Source: CAIWHR01 sp963846855 (lineage in GTDB: Bacteria; Pseudomonadota; Gammaproteobacteria; Burkholderiales; Casimicrobiaceae). From it: a stretch of 64,000 bases of DNA. How positions within the stretch are numbered: the stretch's first letter is position 1; each line of letters begins with the position of its first letter. The stretch is taken from positions 1,860,001 through 1,924,000 of the forward strand of contig CAWJXK010000008.1 in the NCBI GenBank assembly GCA_963846855.1, read 5' to 3'. The notes beneath the pieces are model-generated. The model saw only the letters and a list, made by a program, of their open reading frames with translations. It did not search any database and was not told the origin of the DNA. Positions 55,936 to 64,000 of the stretch are shown in pieces. The translations under genes and the position numbers were made by a program.

Positions 55936-57738
55936 ATGACCTCAGCGTCGATTCCCGTCACGAACGAATTCAGGCGCTGGGCATGGCTGCCGACGCCCGG
56001 CACGTGGAAGTACTACGCGCTGCTCGGCGTCGTCGGCATCTTCGTCCTCGGACCCCTGGGCGGCGTGGCGGCGTCGTACATGAACTTCTCGCTCGGATTC
56101 TTCGTCGGCGGGCAGGTGCTCGCGGGAATCCTGGGATCGACAGTGACGTTCGGCTACGGCACGCAAGGACGCCACGGCGCGAATTACATCCAGACCACGG
56201 CGGCATCGGTCGCGGGGATGAGCGGGATGGCCGTGGTGATCCAGGCGATGACGTGGATGGGAATGCCGCATCCGCCCATGTGGCAGCTCATCCTCTACAT
56301 GATGTGCATCGGGATGTTCGGCGTCGGCGTCGGGATGCTCTACACGCCCATCCTCGTCGACCGCCTGCAGCTCACGTTTCCCTCCGGCCTCGCGGTCGCC
56401 AACATCCTGCGCGCGTTGACCGATCCCGTGCTGCTCCGGCAATCCGTATCGCGCCTCTTCGGCGGGATGGGACTGGGCGTCGTCGGCGGCATCGGAAGCG
56501 CCAAGATCGCCTGGATGGGCGCGATCGATCTGTCGACGTCGACGTTCGGCGCCGGGATGATCGTGGGCGCGCGGATCGGCCTCGCGGCGATCGTCGGCGG
56601 TCTGGCCGGCTGGGCGATGATTCCCTATTTCATCTCGATCGGCTGGCTCAACCCGGGCGAGCCATTTCGCAAGATCACGTTCCTCATCGCGCTCGGCATG
56701 ATCATGGGCGCGGCGATCGTCGACGTGTCGCTCATTCTCTTCCGCGCCTGGCAGCGCGCCCGGCAGGTGTCCGCCGCGAAGCCCGTCGAGCAGGAGGACT
56801 GGAAGCGCACGAACACCAAGCGCCTGGTCGCGTGGGTCGTGTTCTGGGGCATCGGCATCGTCGTCGTTGGATCACAGGTGCTGCACCAGCCGGTCGGCTA
56901 CCTGACATTCGCGGTGCTGCTCGTGTTCGTGTTCGCGCTCGTCAACGGCATTTCCATCGGCATCACCGACTCGAATCCCATTTCCTCCGCGTTCGTCGTC
57001 ACCGTGATCCTGATGGCGGGCCTCGGGCTGCGCGATCCGATCGTTGGAATGATGGCGGGCACCGTGCTGCTGGTGTCGACGGCCGAAGCCTGCGACATGC
57101 AGCAGGACCGCTCCACCGGATGGCGCCTCGGCACCAACCGCACGATCCAGTTCCGCTTCCAGGTGGCCGGGATCGTGATGGGTGCCATCATGGCCGTCGT
57201 GTTCGCCGAGCTCTTCATGAGCGCCTATCCGGTGCTCACGCTCGACCAGACGACGATGTCCGCCAAAGAACAGCCGGCGCAATGGACATCCGCGATGACC
57301 TACAAGTTCGTCGGCGTGTTGCGCAGCCTCACCGACGACAAGCCGTACCAGCGCACGGCCATCTGGGTCGGCGTCGGCATCGGATTCCTCACCGAGTTCC
57401 TGCGCAAGTACATCAAGTCGCGCGAGAAATACCAGAAATTCGTCGCCAGTGGCCGGACCGGATTCGTCACCGACTTCGTGCTCGATTCGGCCGTGCTGCC
57501 CTCGCCGTACGCGTCGTCGTTCGGCGGGTTCCTCAATCTTGCGACCTCCGCGTGGTTCGCGGCGGGCGGCGTGATCGCCAGCTTCGGCAACACGCTCGCG
57601 AAGCGCAACCAGACCAATACGGCGCTGCCGGAAGACATGAACACCGCATCGCTCCTGGGCGGCGGCCTCATCGCCGGCGACGCCCTCGCGGCGCTCGGCC
57701 TCGGAATCGCCGGACTCCTCGGAACCCTGCTCGGCTGA
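55936..57738 (+). CDS. OPT family oligopeptide transporter
   Basis: Inner-membrane protein of 600 residues with many hydrophobic helices. LGVVGIFVLGPLGGVAASY, GYGTQGRHGANYIQTTAAS, LQLTFPSGLAVANILRALTD and GGIGSAKIAW match prokaryotic OPT proteins; QDRSTGWRLGTNRTIQFRFQ and GDALAALGLGIAG close the domain. The family imports oligopeptides or metal-chelate siderophore-like compounds. No adjacent peptidase is found, so the substrate is open. Confidence 0.88.
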   Translation: MTSASIPVTNEFRRWAWLPTPGTWKYYALLGVVGIFVLGPLGGVAASYMNFSLGFFVGGQVLAGILGSTVTFGYGTQGRHGANYIQTTAASVAGMSGMAVVIQAMTWMGMPHPPMWQLILYMMCIGMFGVGVGMLYTPILVDRLQLTFPSGLAVANILRALTDPVLLRQSVSRLFGGMGLGVVGGIGSAKIAWMGAIDLSTSTFGAGMIVGARIGLAAIVGGLAGWAMIPYFISIGWLNPGEPFRKITFLIALGMIMGAAIVDVSLILFRAWQRARQVSAAKPVEQEDWKRTNTKRLVAWVVFWGIGIVVVGSQVLHQPVGYLTFAVLLVFVFALVNGISIGITDSNPISSAFVVTVILMAGLGLRDPIVGMMAGTVLLVSTAEACDMQQDRSTGWRLGTNRTIQFRFQVAGIVMGAIMAVVFAELFMSAYPVLTLDQTTMSAKEQPAQWTSAMTYKFVGVLRSLTDDKPYQRTAIWVGVGIGFLTEFLRKYIKSREKYQKFVASGRTGFVTDFVLDSAVLPSPYASSFGGFLNLATSAWFAAGGVIASFGNTLAKRNQTNTALPEDMNTASLLGGGLIAGDALAALGLGIAGLLGTLLG

Positions 57739-57852
57739 CCCCGCGTAACCGAGCGCCGTTGCGGACGCTCCGGCACGCCTTTGGCGCGGACGACCGGGTC
57801 GTTCGCGGCCGCCCCGACGGCCGAGCCGCCGAATCCCCTGCGCGGCACGGGG

Positions 57853-57887
57853 TTGACACTTGCTGTCTAGGCAGCCATATTGCTGCC
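57853..57887 (+). promoter_or_regulatory. MarR autoregulation site: TTGACA/CATATT promoter overlapped by a palindrome
   Basis: TTGACA (57853-57858) is separated by 17 bp from CATATT (57876-57881). The palindrome GGCAGCCATATTGCTGCC (57870-57887) covers the -10 and ends at the base before the marR ATG. Transcription would start at or next to the ATG, suggesting a leaderless mRNA. A repressor on the palindrome would block RNA polymerase directly. Confidence 0.75.
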
Positions 57888-58403
57888 ATGACAGCGATTG
57901 GTTCCCCGAAGCGCCGCGCGCGCACGCGGCCGTCCTCCGCCCATCCGGGCGATCCGACGTTCTATCGTGGCGACGACTTCCGGGTCGACGAAAGCATCGG
58001 CTACCTGCTGCGGACGCTGCGCATCCACATGGATCGCGCGATCGACGGCGAAATGGCCGCTTATGACCTGACGGGCGTGCAGTGGCGGCCGCTGCTGGCA
58101 ATTCACTTCGGCCTCGGCGACACGGCCGCCGAACTCGCGCGCGTCGGCTGTGTCGATACAGGTGCCATGACGCGAATGCTGGACCGTCTCGAGGCCAAGG
58201 GGTTGCTGCGCCGCAGCCCCTGCCCCGACGATGCGCGGGTCATCCGCATCGCCCTCACGGCCGAGGGGCAGCGGCTGTGTCGCCTGATCCCCTACGGGCT
58301 GTCGCGGGTGCTGAATTCGCTGTTGCGCGGATTCACCGCTGCCGAGCTCGAGACGATGAAGTCGATGGTCCGCCGGATGCTCGCCAATGCGGAAGCGAAG
58401 TGA
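57888..58403 (+). CDS. MarR-family transcriptional regulator
   Basis: Regulator of 171 residues. The winged helix-turn-helix is LGDTAAELARVGCVDTGAMTRMLDRLEAKGLLRR with the wing SPCPDDARVIRIALTAEGQ. An N-terminal extension of about 30 residues is basic. By position it should control the efflux genes that follow within one transcript, like EmrR for emrAB, and itself through the overlapping palindrome. Confidence 0.92.
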   Translation: MTAIGSPKRRARTRPSSAHPGDPTFYRGDDFRVDESIGYLLRTLRIHMDRAIDGEMAAYDLTGVQWRPLLAIHFGLGDTAAELARVGCVDTGAMTRMLDRLEAKGLLRRSPCPDDARVIRIALTAEGQRLCRLIPYGLSRVLNSLLRGFTAAELETMKSMVRRMLANAEAK

Positions 58404-58410
58404 GCCGACG

Positions 58411-59895
58411 ATGAGGTCCGTCACCAGCGATGCATCCCGGCACCCGTGGCATCGCGCGACGATCGCCGCCGGCGCGCTGTGCGCCGCGTTGGTGCTGCCG
58501 GCGTGCGCGCCCATGAACGCGATGCCGGCGCCCGAATCGCGCGTCGACCTGGGTGCGCTGGGCGCTGCGCGCGTGTCCATCGACTGGCCCCGCGAGGATT
58601 GGTGGCGACGCTACGGCGACGCGCAGCTCGACGCGCTCGAGACCGACGCGCTGGCCGGCAGCCCGACACTCGCCTCAGCACGCGCCCGCGTCGCCCGCGC
58701 CACGGCCGCGGCCGGCGTCGCGCGCGCGGCGCTGCTGCCCCAGGTTTCCGGCAACGGCACCGTCACTTACCAGCGCTATTCCGAGAACTACATTTTTCCG
58801 CCGCCCTTCGCGGGAAGCTGGGACGCGGACAACCGCCTCACGCTCGACTTCGTCTACGAGATCGATTTCTGGAACAAGAACGGCGCCGCGCTCAGCGCCG
58901 CGCTGTCACAGGCGCAGGCCGCCGACGCCGATGCGCAGGCCGCGCGCGTGCTGCTGACGACCAACACGGCGCGCGCCTACTTCAACCTTCAGCGGCTGTT
59001 CGCGCAGCGCGAAGTGTCGCGCGCTACGATCGCGCAGCGCGAGGACGTCGTGCGGCTCACGGCGGACCGCTTCGCCGCCGGGCTCGACACCAAGGTCGAG
59101 GTGAGACAGGCCGAAGCCGCGCTCGCGACGGTCAGGACCGAGCTCGCGCAGTACGACGACACGATTGTGATCGTGCGCCACCAGCTGGCCGCGCTCGCCG
59201 GCGCCGGCCCGCAGCGCGGCGACTCGCTGGTCGCGATCGCGCCGGCTCATGCCCCCGCCTCGGCGCTGCCCGCCGCGATTCCGCTCGACCTCGTCGGCCG
59301 CCGCCCCGAAATCGTCGCGTCGCGCTGGCGCGTCGAGGCCGCCGGCAGCGACGTCGAAGTCGCGAAGGCGATGTTCTACCCGAACGTCAATCTCGTCGCG
59401 TTCGCGGGGCTCACGTCGATCGGGTTGTCGAAGCTGTTCGAGACCGCGAGCGGCATCGGCGGCATCGGCCCGGCGATCCACCTGCCGATCTTCGAGGGCG
59501 GGCGCCTCAACGCAAACCTGCGCGGGCGCGAAGCCGATCAGGACCTCGCGATCAGCGCGTACAACCAGGCGGTGATCGACGCGGTGCGCGACGTCGCCGA
59601 CGCGTTGTCGTCGATCGACCACCTCGCCCACATCGCCGCCGAGCAGGCCCGGGCGCGCGAAGCGACGACCGATGCCTACAACCTCGCTGTGATCCGCTAC
59701 CGGGCGGGCCTCGGCAACTATCTCACCGTGCTGACGGCGCAGACGCAGCAGCTCGTCCAGGACCGCCTCGACGCCGACCTCAAGGCGCGCGCCTTCGAGC
59801 TCGACGTCAATCTCGCGCGAGCGCTGGGCGGCGGATTCGCCGACGTCACACCCGTCAACCTGTCCGCCGCCGCGCCAATGCTGCAAGCGCGCTGA
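58411..59895 (+). CDS. Efflux outer-membrane lipoprotein, NodT/OprM family
   Basis: Outer-membrane channel of 494 residues. Lipobox ALVLPACAP with signal peptide; then WWRRYGDAQLDALETDALAGSP and two TolC repeats (INxxxA-type segments around LPQVSGNGTVTYQRYS and FYPNVNLVAFAGLTSIG). IPLDLVGRRPEIVASRWRVEAAGSD is the NodT signature. Start at 58411, 8 bp after the marR stop. Third arm of the EmrAB-type tripartite pump. Confidence 0.92.
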   Translation: MRSVTSDASRHPWHRATIAAGALCAALVLPACAPMNAMPAPESRVDLGALGAARVSIDWPREDWWRRYGDAQLDALETDALAGSPTLASARARVARATAAAGVARAALLPQVSGNGTVTYQRYSENYIFPPPFAGSWDADNRLTLDFVYEIDFWNKNGAALSAALSQAQAADADAQAARVLLTTNTARAYFNLQRLFAQREVSRATIAQREDVVRLTADRFAAGLDTKVEVRQAEAALATVRTELAQYDDTIVIVRHQLAALAGAGPQRGDSLVAIAPAHAPASALPAAIPLDLVGRRPEIVASRWRVEAAGSDVEVAKAMFYPNVNLVAFAGLTSIGLSKLFETASGIGGIGPAIHLPIFEGGRLNANLRGREADQDLAISAYNQAVIDAVRDVADALSSIDHLAHIAAEQARAREATTDAYNLAVIRYRAGLGNYLTVLTAQTQQLVQDRLDADLKARAFELDVNLARALGGGFADVTPVNLSAAAPMLQAR

Positions 59896-59922
59896 CCGCT
59901 GCGCCCGCTACAAGGACTCTCG

Positions 59923-61254
59923 ATGGCCGCCACTGCCCCCGTAGACGTTTCACCCGAACGCACGGCCGATCGCCAGCGCAATCGCCAGCGCTGGAAGCTG
60001 ATCCTGTTCGCTGCCGCCGGATTTGGCCTCGCGGGCCTCGTCTGGGGTGGTTACTGGTTCTTCTATGCGCGTAATTACGAGCGCACCGACGACGCCTACG
60101 TGCAGGGCAACGTCGTGCAGGTTACGCCCCAGGTCGCCGGAACGGTGCTCTCGGTGAACGCGGACGACACGGATTTCGTGAAGGCCGGCGCCCCGCTCGT
60201 GACCCTGGACCACGCCGACGCCGAAGTCGCGCTGCAGCAGGCGCAGGCCGCGCTCGCGCAGACGGTGCGCGAGGTGCGCACGCTGTACGTGAGCAACTCG
60301 ACATGGACCGCCAACATCGCGCAACGCGAGGCCGATGTCGGCCGCGCACGCACGGAGGTGGCCCGCGCGGAGGACGACCTCGGGCGGCGGGTCAAGCTCT
60401 CGGCCAGCGGCGCCGTCAGCGGCGAGGAGATCAACCACGCGCAATCCGCCGTGACCAGCGCCCGCGGGGCGCTGGCCGGCGCCGAGGCAGCCCTCTCGTC
60501 GGCCCGGCAATCGCTCGCGACCAACCAGTCGCTGACCGAAGGCACGACGGTGGAGAAGCATCCGACCGTCGAGCGTGCGGCCGGAAAGGTGCGCGAAGCC
60601 TACCTCGCGTACGCCCGCGCGACACTGCCGGCGCCGGTCTCGGGATACGTCGCCAAGCGCTCGGTCCAGGTGGGCCAGCGTGTCGCGCCCGGCGCGCCGC
60701 TGATGGCGATCATCCCGCTCGATCAGGTCTGGGTCGACGCGAATTTCAAGGAAGTGCAGCTGCGCCGGATGCGCATCGGGCAGCCGGTGACGCTGACGGC
60801 CGACGCCTACGGCACCGGCGTCGAATACCACGGGACGGTCGCGGGGCTGGGTGTCGGAACGGGAAGCGCATTCGCGCTCCTTCCCGCGCAGAACGCCACC
60901 GGCAACTGGATCAAGGTCGTGCAGCGCATCCCGGTGCGCATCGCCATCGCTCCGTCCGAGCTCGCGCTGCATCCATTGCGCGTCGGCCTGTCGATGGAGG
61001 CGTCGGTCGACGTCGCCGACGCCAAAGGCGCGACGCTTGCCGACGCACCGCGCGTCGCCGCGCCTTATACGACCGCCGCGTTCACGCACGACGCCGAAGA
61101 TGCCGACGCCCTGGTGAGAAGGACTATCGCCGCCAACATGGGCGGGGCGCCGCCATCGAACGGCAATGCACCGGCCCGTGGCGCGCTGCCCGCCGACGCC
61201 GGCACGCCGCACGTCGCGGTGCGCTCGAAGGCGTCGGCCGCAGCGCCGCTGTAG
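59923..61254 (+). CDS. emrA: EmrA/HlyD-type membrane fusion protein
   Basis: Periplasmic adaptor of 443 residues with one N-terminal helix (ILFAAAGFGLAGLVWGGYWFF). YERTDDAYVQGNVVQVTPQVAG and VNADDTDFVKAGAPLVTLD are the EmrA start, a coiled-coil hairpin of about 100 residues follows, and RATLPAPVSGYVAKRSVQVGQ and VWVDANFKEVQLRRMRIGQPV close the barrel. Couples the MFS pump to the outer-membrane channel. Confidence 0.93.
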   Translation: MAATAPVDVSPERTADRQRNRQRWKLILFAAAGFGLAGLVWGGYWFFYARNYERTDDAYVQGNVVQVTPQVAGTVLSVNADDTDFVKAGAPLVTLDHADAEVALQQAQAALAQTVREVRTLYVSNSTWTANIAQREADVGRARTEVARAEDDLGRRVKLSASGAVSGEEINHAQSAVTSARGALAGAEAALSSARQSLATNQSLTEGTTVEKHPTVERAAGKVREAYLAYARATLPAPVSGYVAKRSVQVGQRVAPGAPLMAIIPLDQVWVDANFKEVQLRRMRIGQPVTLTADAYGTGVEYHGTVAGLGVGTGSAFALLPAQNATGNWIKVVQRIPVRIAIAPSELALHPLRVGLSMEASVDVADAKGATLADAPRVAAPYTTAAFTHDAEDADALVRRTIAANMGGAPPSNGNAPARGALPADAGTPHVAVRSKASAAAPL

Positions 61255-61297
61255 CGCAAGCGGAAACGCTGATCGCGCGCGAGCGGCTCTCCCAGCC

Positions 61298-62890
61298 ATG
61301 GCATCGACGACCGCCGCCGCGGCCTCCGCACCTGCGCAGCCGCTCTCGGCCGCGTCGGACGCACCGGCGCCGCTGACCGGCGCCAGCCTCGTCGCCGGAA
61401 CGTTCGCGCTGTCGGTCGCGACGTTCATGGTGGTGCTCGACACGTCGATTGCCAACGTCTCGATCCCAGCCATTTCGGGCGACATGGCCGTGAGCACGAG
61501 CCAGGGCACGTGGATCATCACGTCGTTCGCGGTCGCCAACGCAATCGCGGTGCCGCTGACCGGCTGGCTTGCGCAGCGGTTCGGGCCGGTGCGACTGTTC
61601 GCGCTATCGACGCTGCTGTTCGTGTTGGGATCCTGGCTGTGCGGGCTCGCGACCAGCATCGACATGCTGATTGTGTTCCGCGTGCTGCAGGGGCTCGTCG
61701 CCGGCCCGCTGATCCCGCTGTCGCAGGCGCTGCTGCTGTCGAGCTATCCGCGCAGCAAGAGCGGCACGGCGCTCGCGATGTGGTCGATGACGACGCTGGT
61801 TGCGCCGGTCGCGGGGCCGCTGCTCGGCGGCTGGATCACCGACAACTATTCGTGGCCGTGGATCTTCTACATCAACATTCCGGTGGGCATTCTCGCCGTC
61901 TGGCTGACCTGGAGCATCTACCGTCACCGCGAATCGCCGACGCGCAAGCTCCCGATCGACAAGGTCGGACTCGCGCTGCTGGTGCTCTGGATCGGCGCGC
62001 TGCAGATAATGCTCGACAAGGGGAAGGATCTCGACTGGTTCGGCAGCGGCCAGATCGTGACGCTCGCCGTGGTCGCCGGGGTCGGATTCGTGTTCTTCCT
62101 CATCTGGGAGCTGAACGAGGAGCACCCGGTCGTCGACCTGCGACTGTTCGCCGGCCGCAATTTCGCGATGGGCACGCTCTGCCTCGGCATGGCCTACGGC
62201 GTGTTCTTCGCCAATGTCGTGATCCTGCCGCTGTGGCTGCAGACGCAGCTCAACTACACGGCGACCGACGCGGGCTACGTGCTGGCGCCGGTCGGCTTCC
62301 TGGCGATCCTGCTCTCGCCCGTCATCGGCAGGATGGTCGGGCGCGTGGACCAGCGCCTCATCGCGTCGGTGTCATTCGTGCTTTTTGCACTGATCAGCTA
62401 CATGCGCTCGCGCTTCAATGCGCAGGTCGACATGGAGACGCTGATGATCCCGACCATCCTGCAGGGTGCCGCCGTCGCGTGCTTCTTCATCCCGCTGGTG
62501 TCGATCGCGCTGTCCGGGCTTCCGCCGGAGAAGATCCCGAGCGCCAGCGGCCTGTCCAACTTCGCGCGGATCACCGCGGGCGCCTTCGGCACGTCGATCT
62601 CGACCACGCTCTGGGACAACCGTGCCGCAATGCACCACGCGCATCTCGCCGAGTCGATCAACTCCGGCAGTCTCGCGGCGACGCAGGCATTGTCCAGCCT
62701 TCAGGCGTCGGGAATGAACCCCGCGCAGAGCATCGCGATGATCGACCGCATCATCAACGTGCAGGCGTACGTGCTGGCGGCCGACGACATCTTCTATGCC
62801 TCGACCGTGATCTTCCTGCTGCTGATTCCGCTGCTGTGGTTCACGCATCCGCTGAAGAGCAGCGTGCCCGACGCCGGCGGCGCGCATTGA
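61298..62890 (+). CDS. emrB: EmrB/QacA-type multidrug MFS transporter (DHA2)
   Basis: Fourteen-helix drug:proton antiporter of 530 residues. MVVLDTSIANVSIPAISGDMAVSTSQGTW contains the DHA2 motif D1; GWLAQRFGPVRLF is motif A and LFRVLQG-type FRVLQGLVAGPLIPLSQALLLSSYP motif B/C. FARITAGAFGTSISTTLWDNRAA is EmrB-like. The ATG at 61298 is chosen; longer frame upstream overlaps emrA. Last gene of marR-omf-emrA-emrB. Confidence 0.94.
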   Translation: MASTTAAAASAPAQPLSAASDAPAPLTGASLVAGTFALSVATFMVVLDTSIANVSIPAISGDMAVSTSQGTWIITSFAVANAIAVPLTGWLAQRFGPVRLFALSTLLFVLGSWLCGLATSIDMLIVFRVLQGLVAGPLIPLSQALLLSSYPRSKSGTALAMWSMTTLVAPVAGPLLGGWITDNYSWPWIFYINIPVGILAVWLTWSIYRHRESPTRKLPIDKVGLALLVLWIGALQIMLDKGKDLDWFGSGQIVTLAVVAGVGFVFFLIWELNEEHPVVDLRLFAGRNFAMGTLCLGMAYGVFFANVVILPLWLQTQLNYTATDAGYVLAPVGFLAILLSPVIGRMVGRVDQRLIASVSFVLFALISYMRSRFNAQVDMETLMIPTILQGAAVACFFIPLVSIALSGLPPEKIPSASGLSNFARITAGAFGTSISTTLWDNRAAMHHAHLAESINSGSLAATQALSSLQASGMNPAQSIAMIDRIINVQAYVLAADDIFYASTVIFLLLIPLLWFTHPLKSSVPDAGGAH

Positions 62891-62964
62891 CGGCGCGACG
62901 AGATGTCCGGCAACGCCCGGAGCTCGATCCTGACTTGTCCGTGGAGGCGCCGGCCCGACGACCA

Positions 62965-64000
62965 TCAGCGCGACTTGGCGTCAATGTCGACGTAGATCCA
63001 CTCGCCGAGCAGCACCGGATGTGCCTTGTAGCCGATCACGCGCGGCCATGCGAGCATGCTCCTGTAGGGCGCCACGCGAAGTCGCCACGGGGTGTCCGCC
63101 TCGAATTGCCTCGCCATCTGCTCGAACAACGCCGTGCGTTCCGGCGAATCGGCCAATTGTCTTGATTTCTCGTACACCGCATCGTATCGGGGCGACGCGT
63201 AGCAGGCGATATTGCTCTGGTTGATGTTGGGCCCGTAGAGCAGCTGCGCGAAATTGTCTCCGTCCGGATAGTCGGCAATCCAGCCGTAACTCCACATCTG
63301 GTACTGGCAGCCGATGCCCGCCTTGATCTGGTCGCTGTACTTCCCCTTGCTGACCTCCATCCGGACGCCGATCGCGTCGAGCGACCTCTTCCACAATTCG
63401 TCGAAATCGCGCGCGGTGGTGTCGGTCTGGCTCGAGTACCGGATGGTGAGCGGCTTGCCGTCCGGCAGTGTCCGGTAGCCATCGGTGCCCCTGTGGTAGC
63501 CCATCTGGTCGAGCAATTTGTTGGCGGCGACGGGATCGTAGCGGATGCCGCTGCGGTAGCTCGGAGAAAATCCGGCGACGCCGGGCGGAATGGGCATCTG
63601 CAGCGACGCGCCCTGGCCCTTGCGGATGATCGCGATCTCGGCCGCTGGGTCGTAGGCCATCACGATGGCCCGGCGCAGCGCGATCTTCTCCTTCGCGAAT
63701 CCCCCGAGGACCGGATCGCGCATGTTGAACGCCGTATATGTGATCTGCGGATCGAGACTGCGCGACAGGTAGATGCCTTTTTTCGCGAGATCGGGGGCCA
63801 GCTCTTCGCCGCGCAATGCGACCGGCGCGAAGACGGCCGGCAGCTCCAGCAGGTCGAGCTCGCCGCCCTGGAACGCGAGCCAGCGCGACTGCTGCTCTTC
63901 CATCACGCTGATCTCGATCCTCCCCACCTGCGGCATCTTCTTGCCGCGCATCGCCGCGACGATCGCCCGGTCGCCTGGATCGTCGCCCGCGGTGAAGCTC
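62965..64000 (-). CDS. Peptide-type ABC transporter substrate-binding protein, C-terminal part (start outside window)
   Basis: Extracellular solute-binding protein family 5. About 345 residues are present and the frame is open to the window end at 64000, so the N-terminal signal and first domain lie beyond. FQGGELDLLELPAVFAP, SLDPQITYTAFNMRDPVLGGF, KIALRRAIVMAYD, AANKLLDQMGYHRGTDGYRTLPDG and SYGWIADYPDGDNFAQLLYGPN are typical of DppA/OppA-like proteins. Convergent with emrB. Confidence 0.9.
   Translation of the reverse strand, partial: SFTAGDDPGDRAIVAAMRGKKMPQVGRIEISVMEEQQSRWLAFQGGELDLLELPAVFAPVALRGEELAPDLAKKGIYLSRSLDPQITYTAFNMRDPVLGGFAKEKIALRRAIVMAYDPAAEIAIIRKGQGASLQMPIPPGVAGFSPSYRSGIRYDPVAANKLLDQMGYHRGTDGYRTLPDGKPLTIRYSSQTDTTARDFDELWKRSLDAIGVRMEVSKGKYSDQIKAGIGCQYQMWSYGWIADYPDGDNFAQLLYGPNINQSNIACYASPRYDAVYEKSRQLADSPERTALFEQMARQFEADTPWRLRVAPYRSMLAWPRVIGYKAHPVLLGEWIYVDIDAKSR

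Overview
This 64 kb window is chromosomal DNA from a high-GC bacterium, most likely a betaproteobacterium related to Burkholderiales. Evidence for this is a Tct/Bug tricarboxylate-type transporter, a GltIJKL amino-acid importer, a NodT-EmrA-EmrB efflux set with its own MarR regulator, and proteobacterial EgtB/EgtD and homogentisate genes. Genes are densely packed, often with ATGA-type stop/start overlaps. I see no rRNA, tRNA, CRISPR array, prophage or intact insertion sequence. There is one likely miniature inverted-repeat element.

Layout. 1-3.6 kb: end of a tctA permease, its Bug binding protein, and a gamma-glutamyltransferase. 3.6-8.2 kb (minus): a PaaY-type hexapeptide protein and purL. 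8.2-11.4 kb (minus): gltLKJ-gltI with a hairpin between the binding protein and the permeases. 11.6-15.3 kb: nnr, a quinone oxidoreductase, and a fluoride-resistance unit (fluoride riboswitch, crcB/fluC, DUF190). 15.3-18.3 kb (minus): 2-keto-3-deoxygalactonate catabolism (dgoK, dgoA, a KDG-type kinase). 18.4-20.6 kb (minus): moaE, moaD, an outer-membrane barrel and mobB. 20.7-22.1 kb: a conserved hypothetical and yedK. 22.1-28.7 kb (minus): a Cu/Ag efflux operon with a small secreted metal-ligand-rich protein upstream of cusC-cusB(CusF)-cusA.

28.8-41.4 kb (minus) is the most unusual part. It holds two complete 2-oxoacid:ferredoxin oxidoreductases (fused alpha/gamma plus beta), an NfnAB-like ferredoxin/NAD(P)H flavoprotein pair, a GltD-type flavoprotein with a ferredoxin tail, and a 739-residue protein of unknown function ending in a CxxCxxC...C domain. 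FNR/Anr-like boxes lie upstream of the cluster and just past its end. 41.9-45.6 kb: selD-egtB in one operon and egtD convergent to it, with an inverted-repeat element between them; this links selenophosphate and ergothioneine-type chemistry. 45.7-51.2 kb: a permuted papain-like hypothetical, two small lipoproteins, an enoyl-CoA hydratase and a cytochrome c fused to two WW-rich repeats. 51.3-55.6 kb (minus): a homogentisate/aromatic degradation cluster. 55.9-62.9 kb: an OPT transporter and the MarR-controlled tripartite efflux operon. The window ends inside a peptide-type ABC binding protein.

Quality note: seven otherwise well-conserved genes carry single-base frameshifts, eight in total (two in purL, one each in the DUF190 gene, crcB, cusA, the permuted-papain hypothetical, the DUF4136 lipoprotein and the FAD monooxygenase). 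Ignoring one base restores family-length proteins in each case, so I read these as sequence or assembly indels rather than true gene decay.
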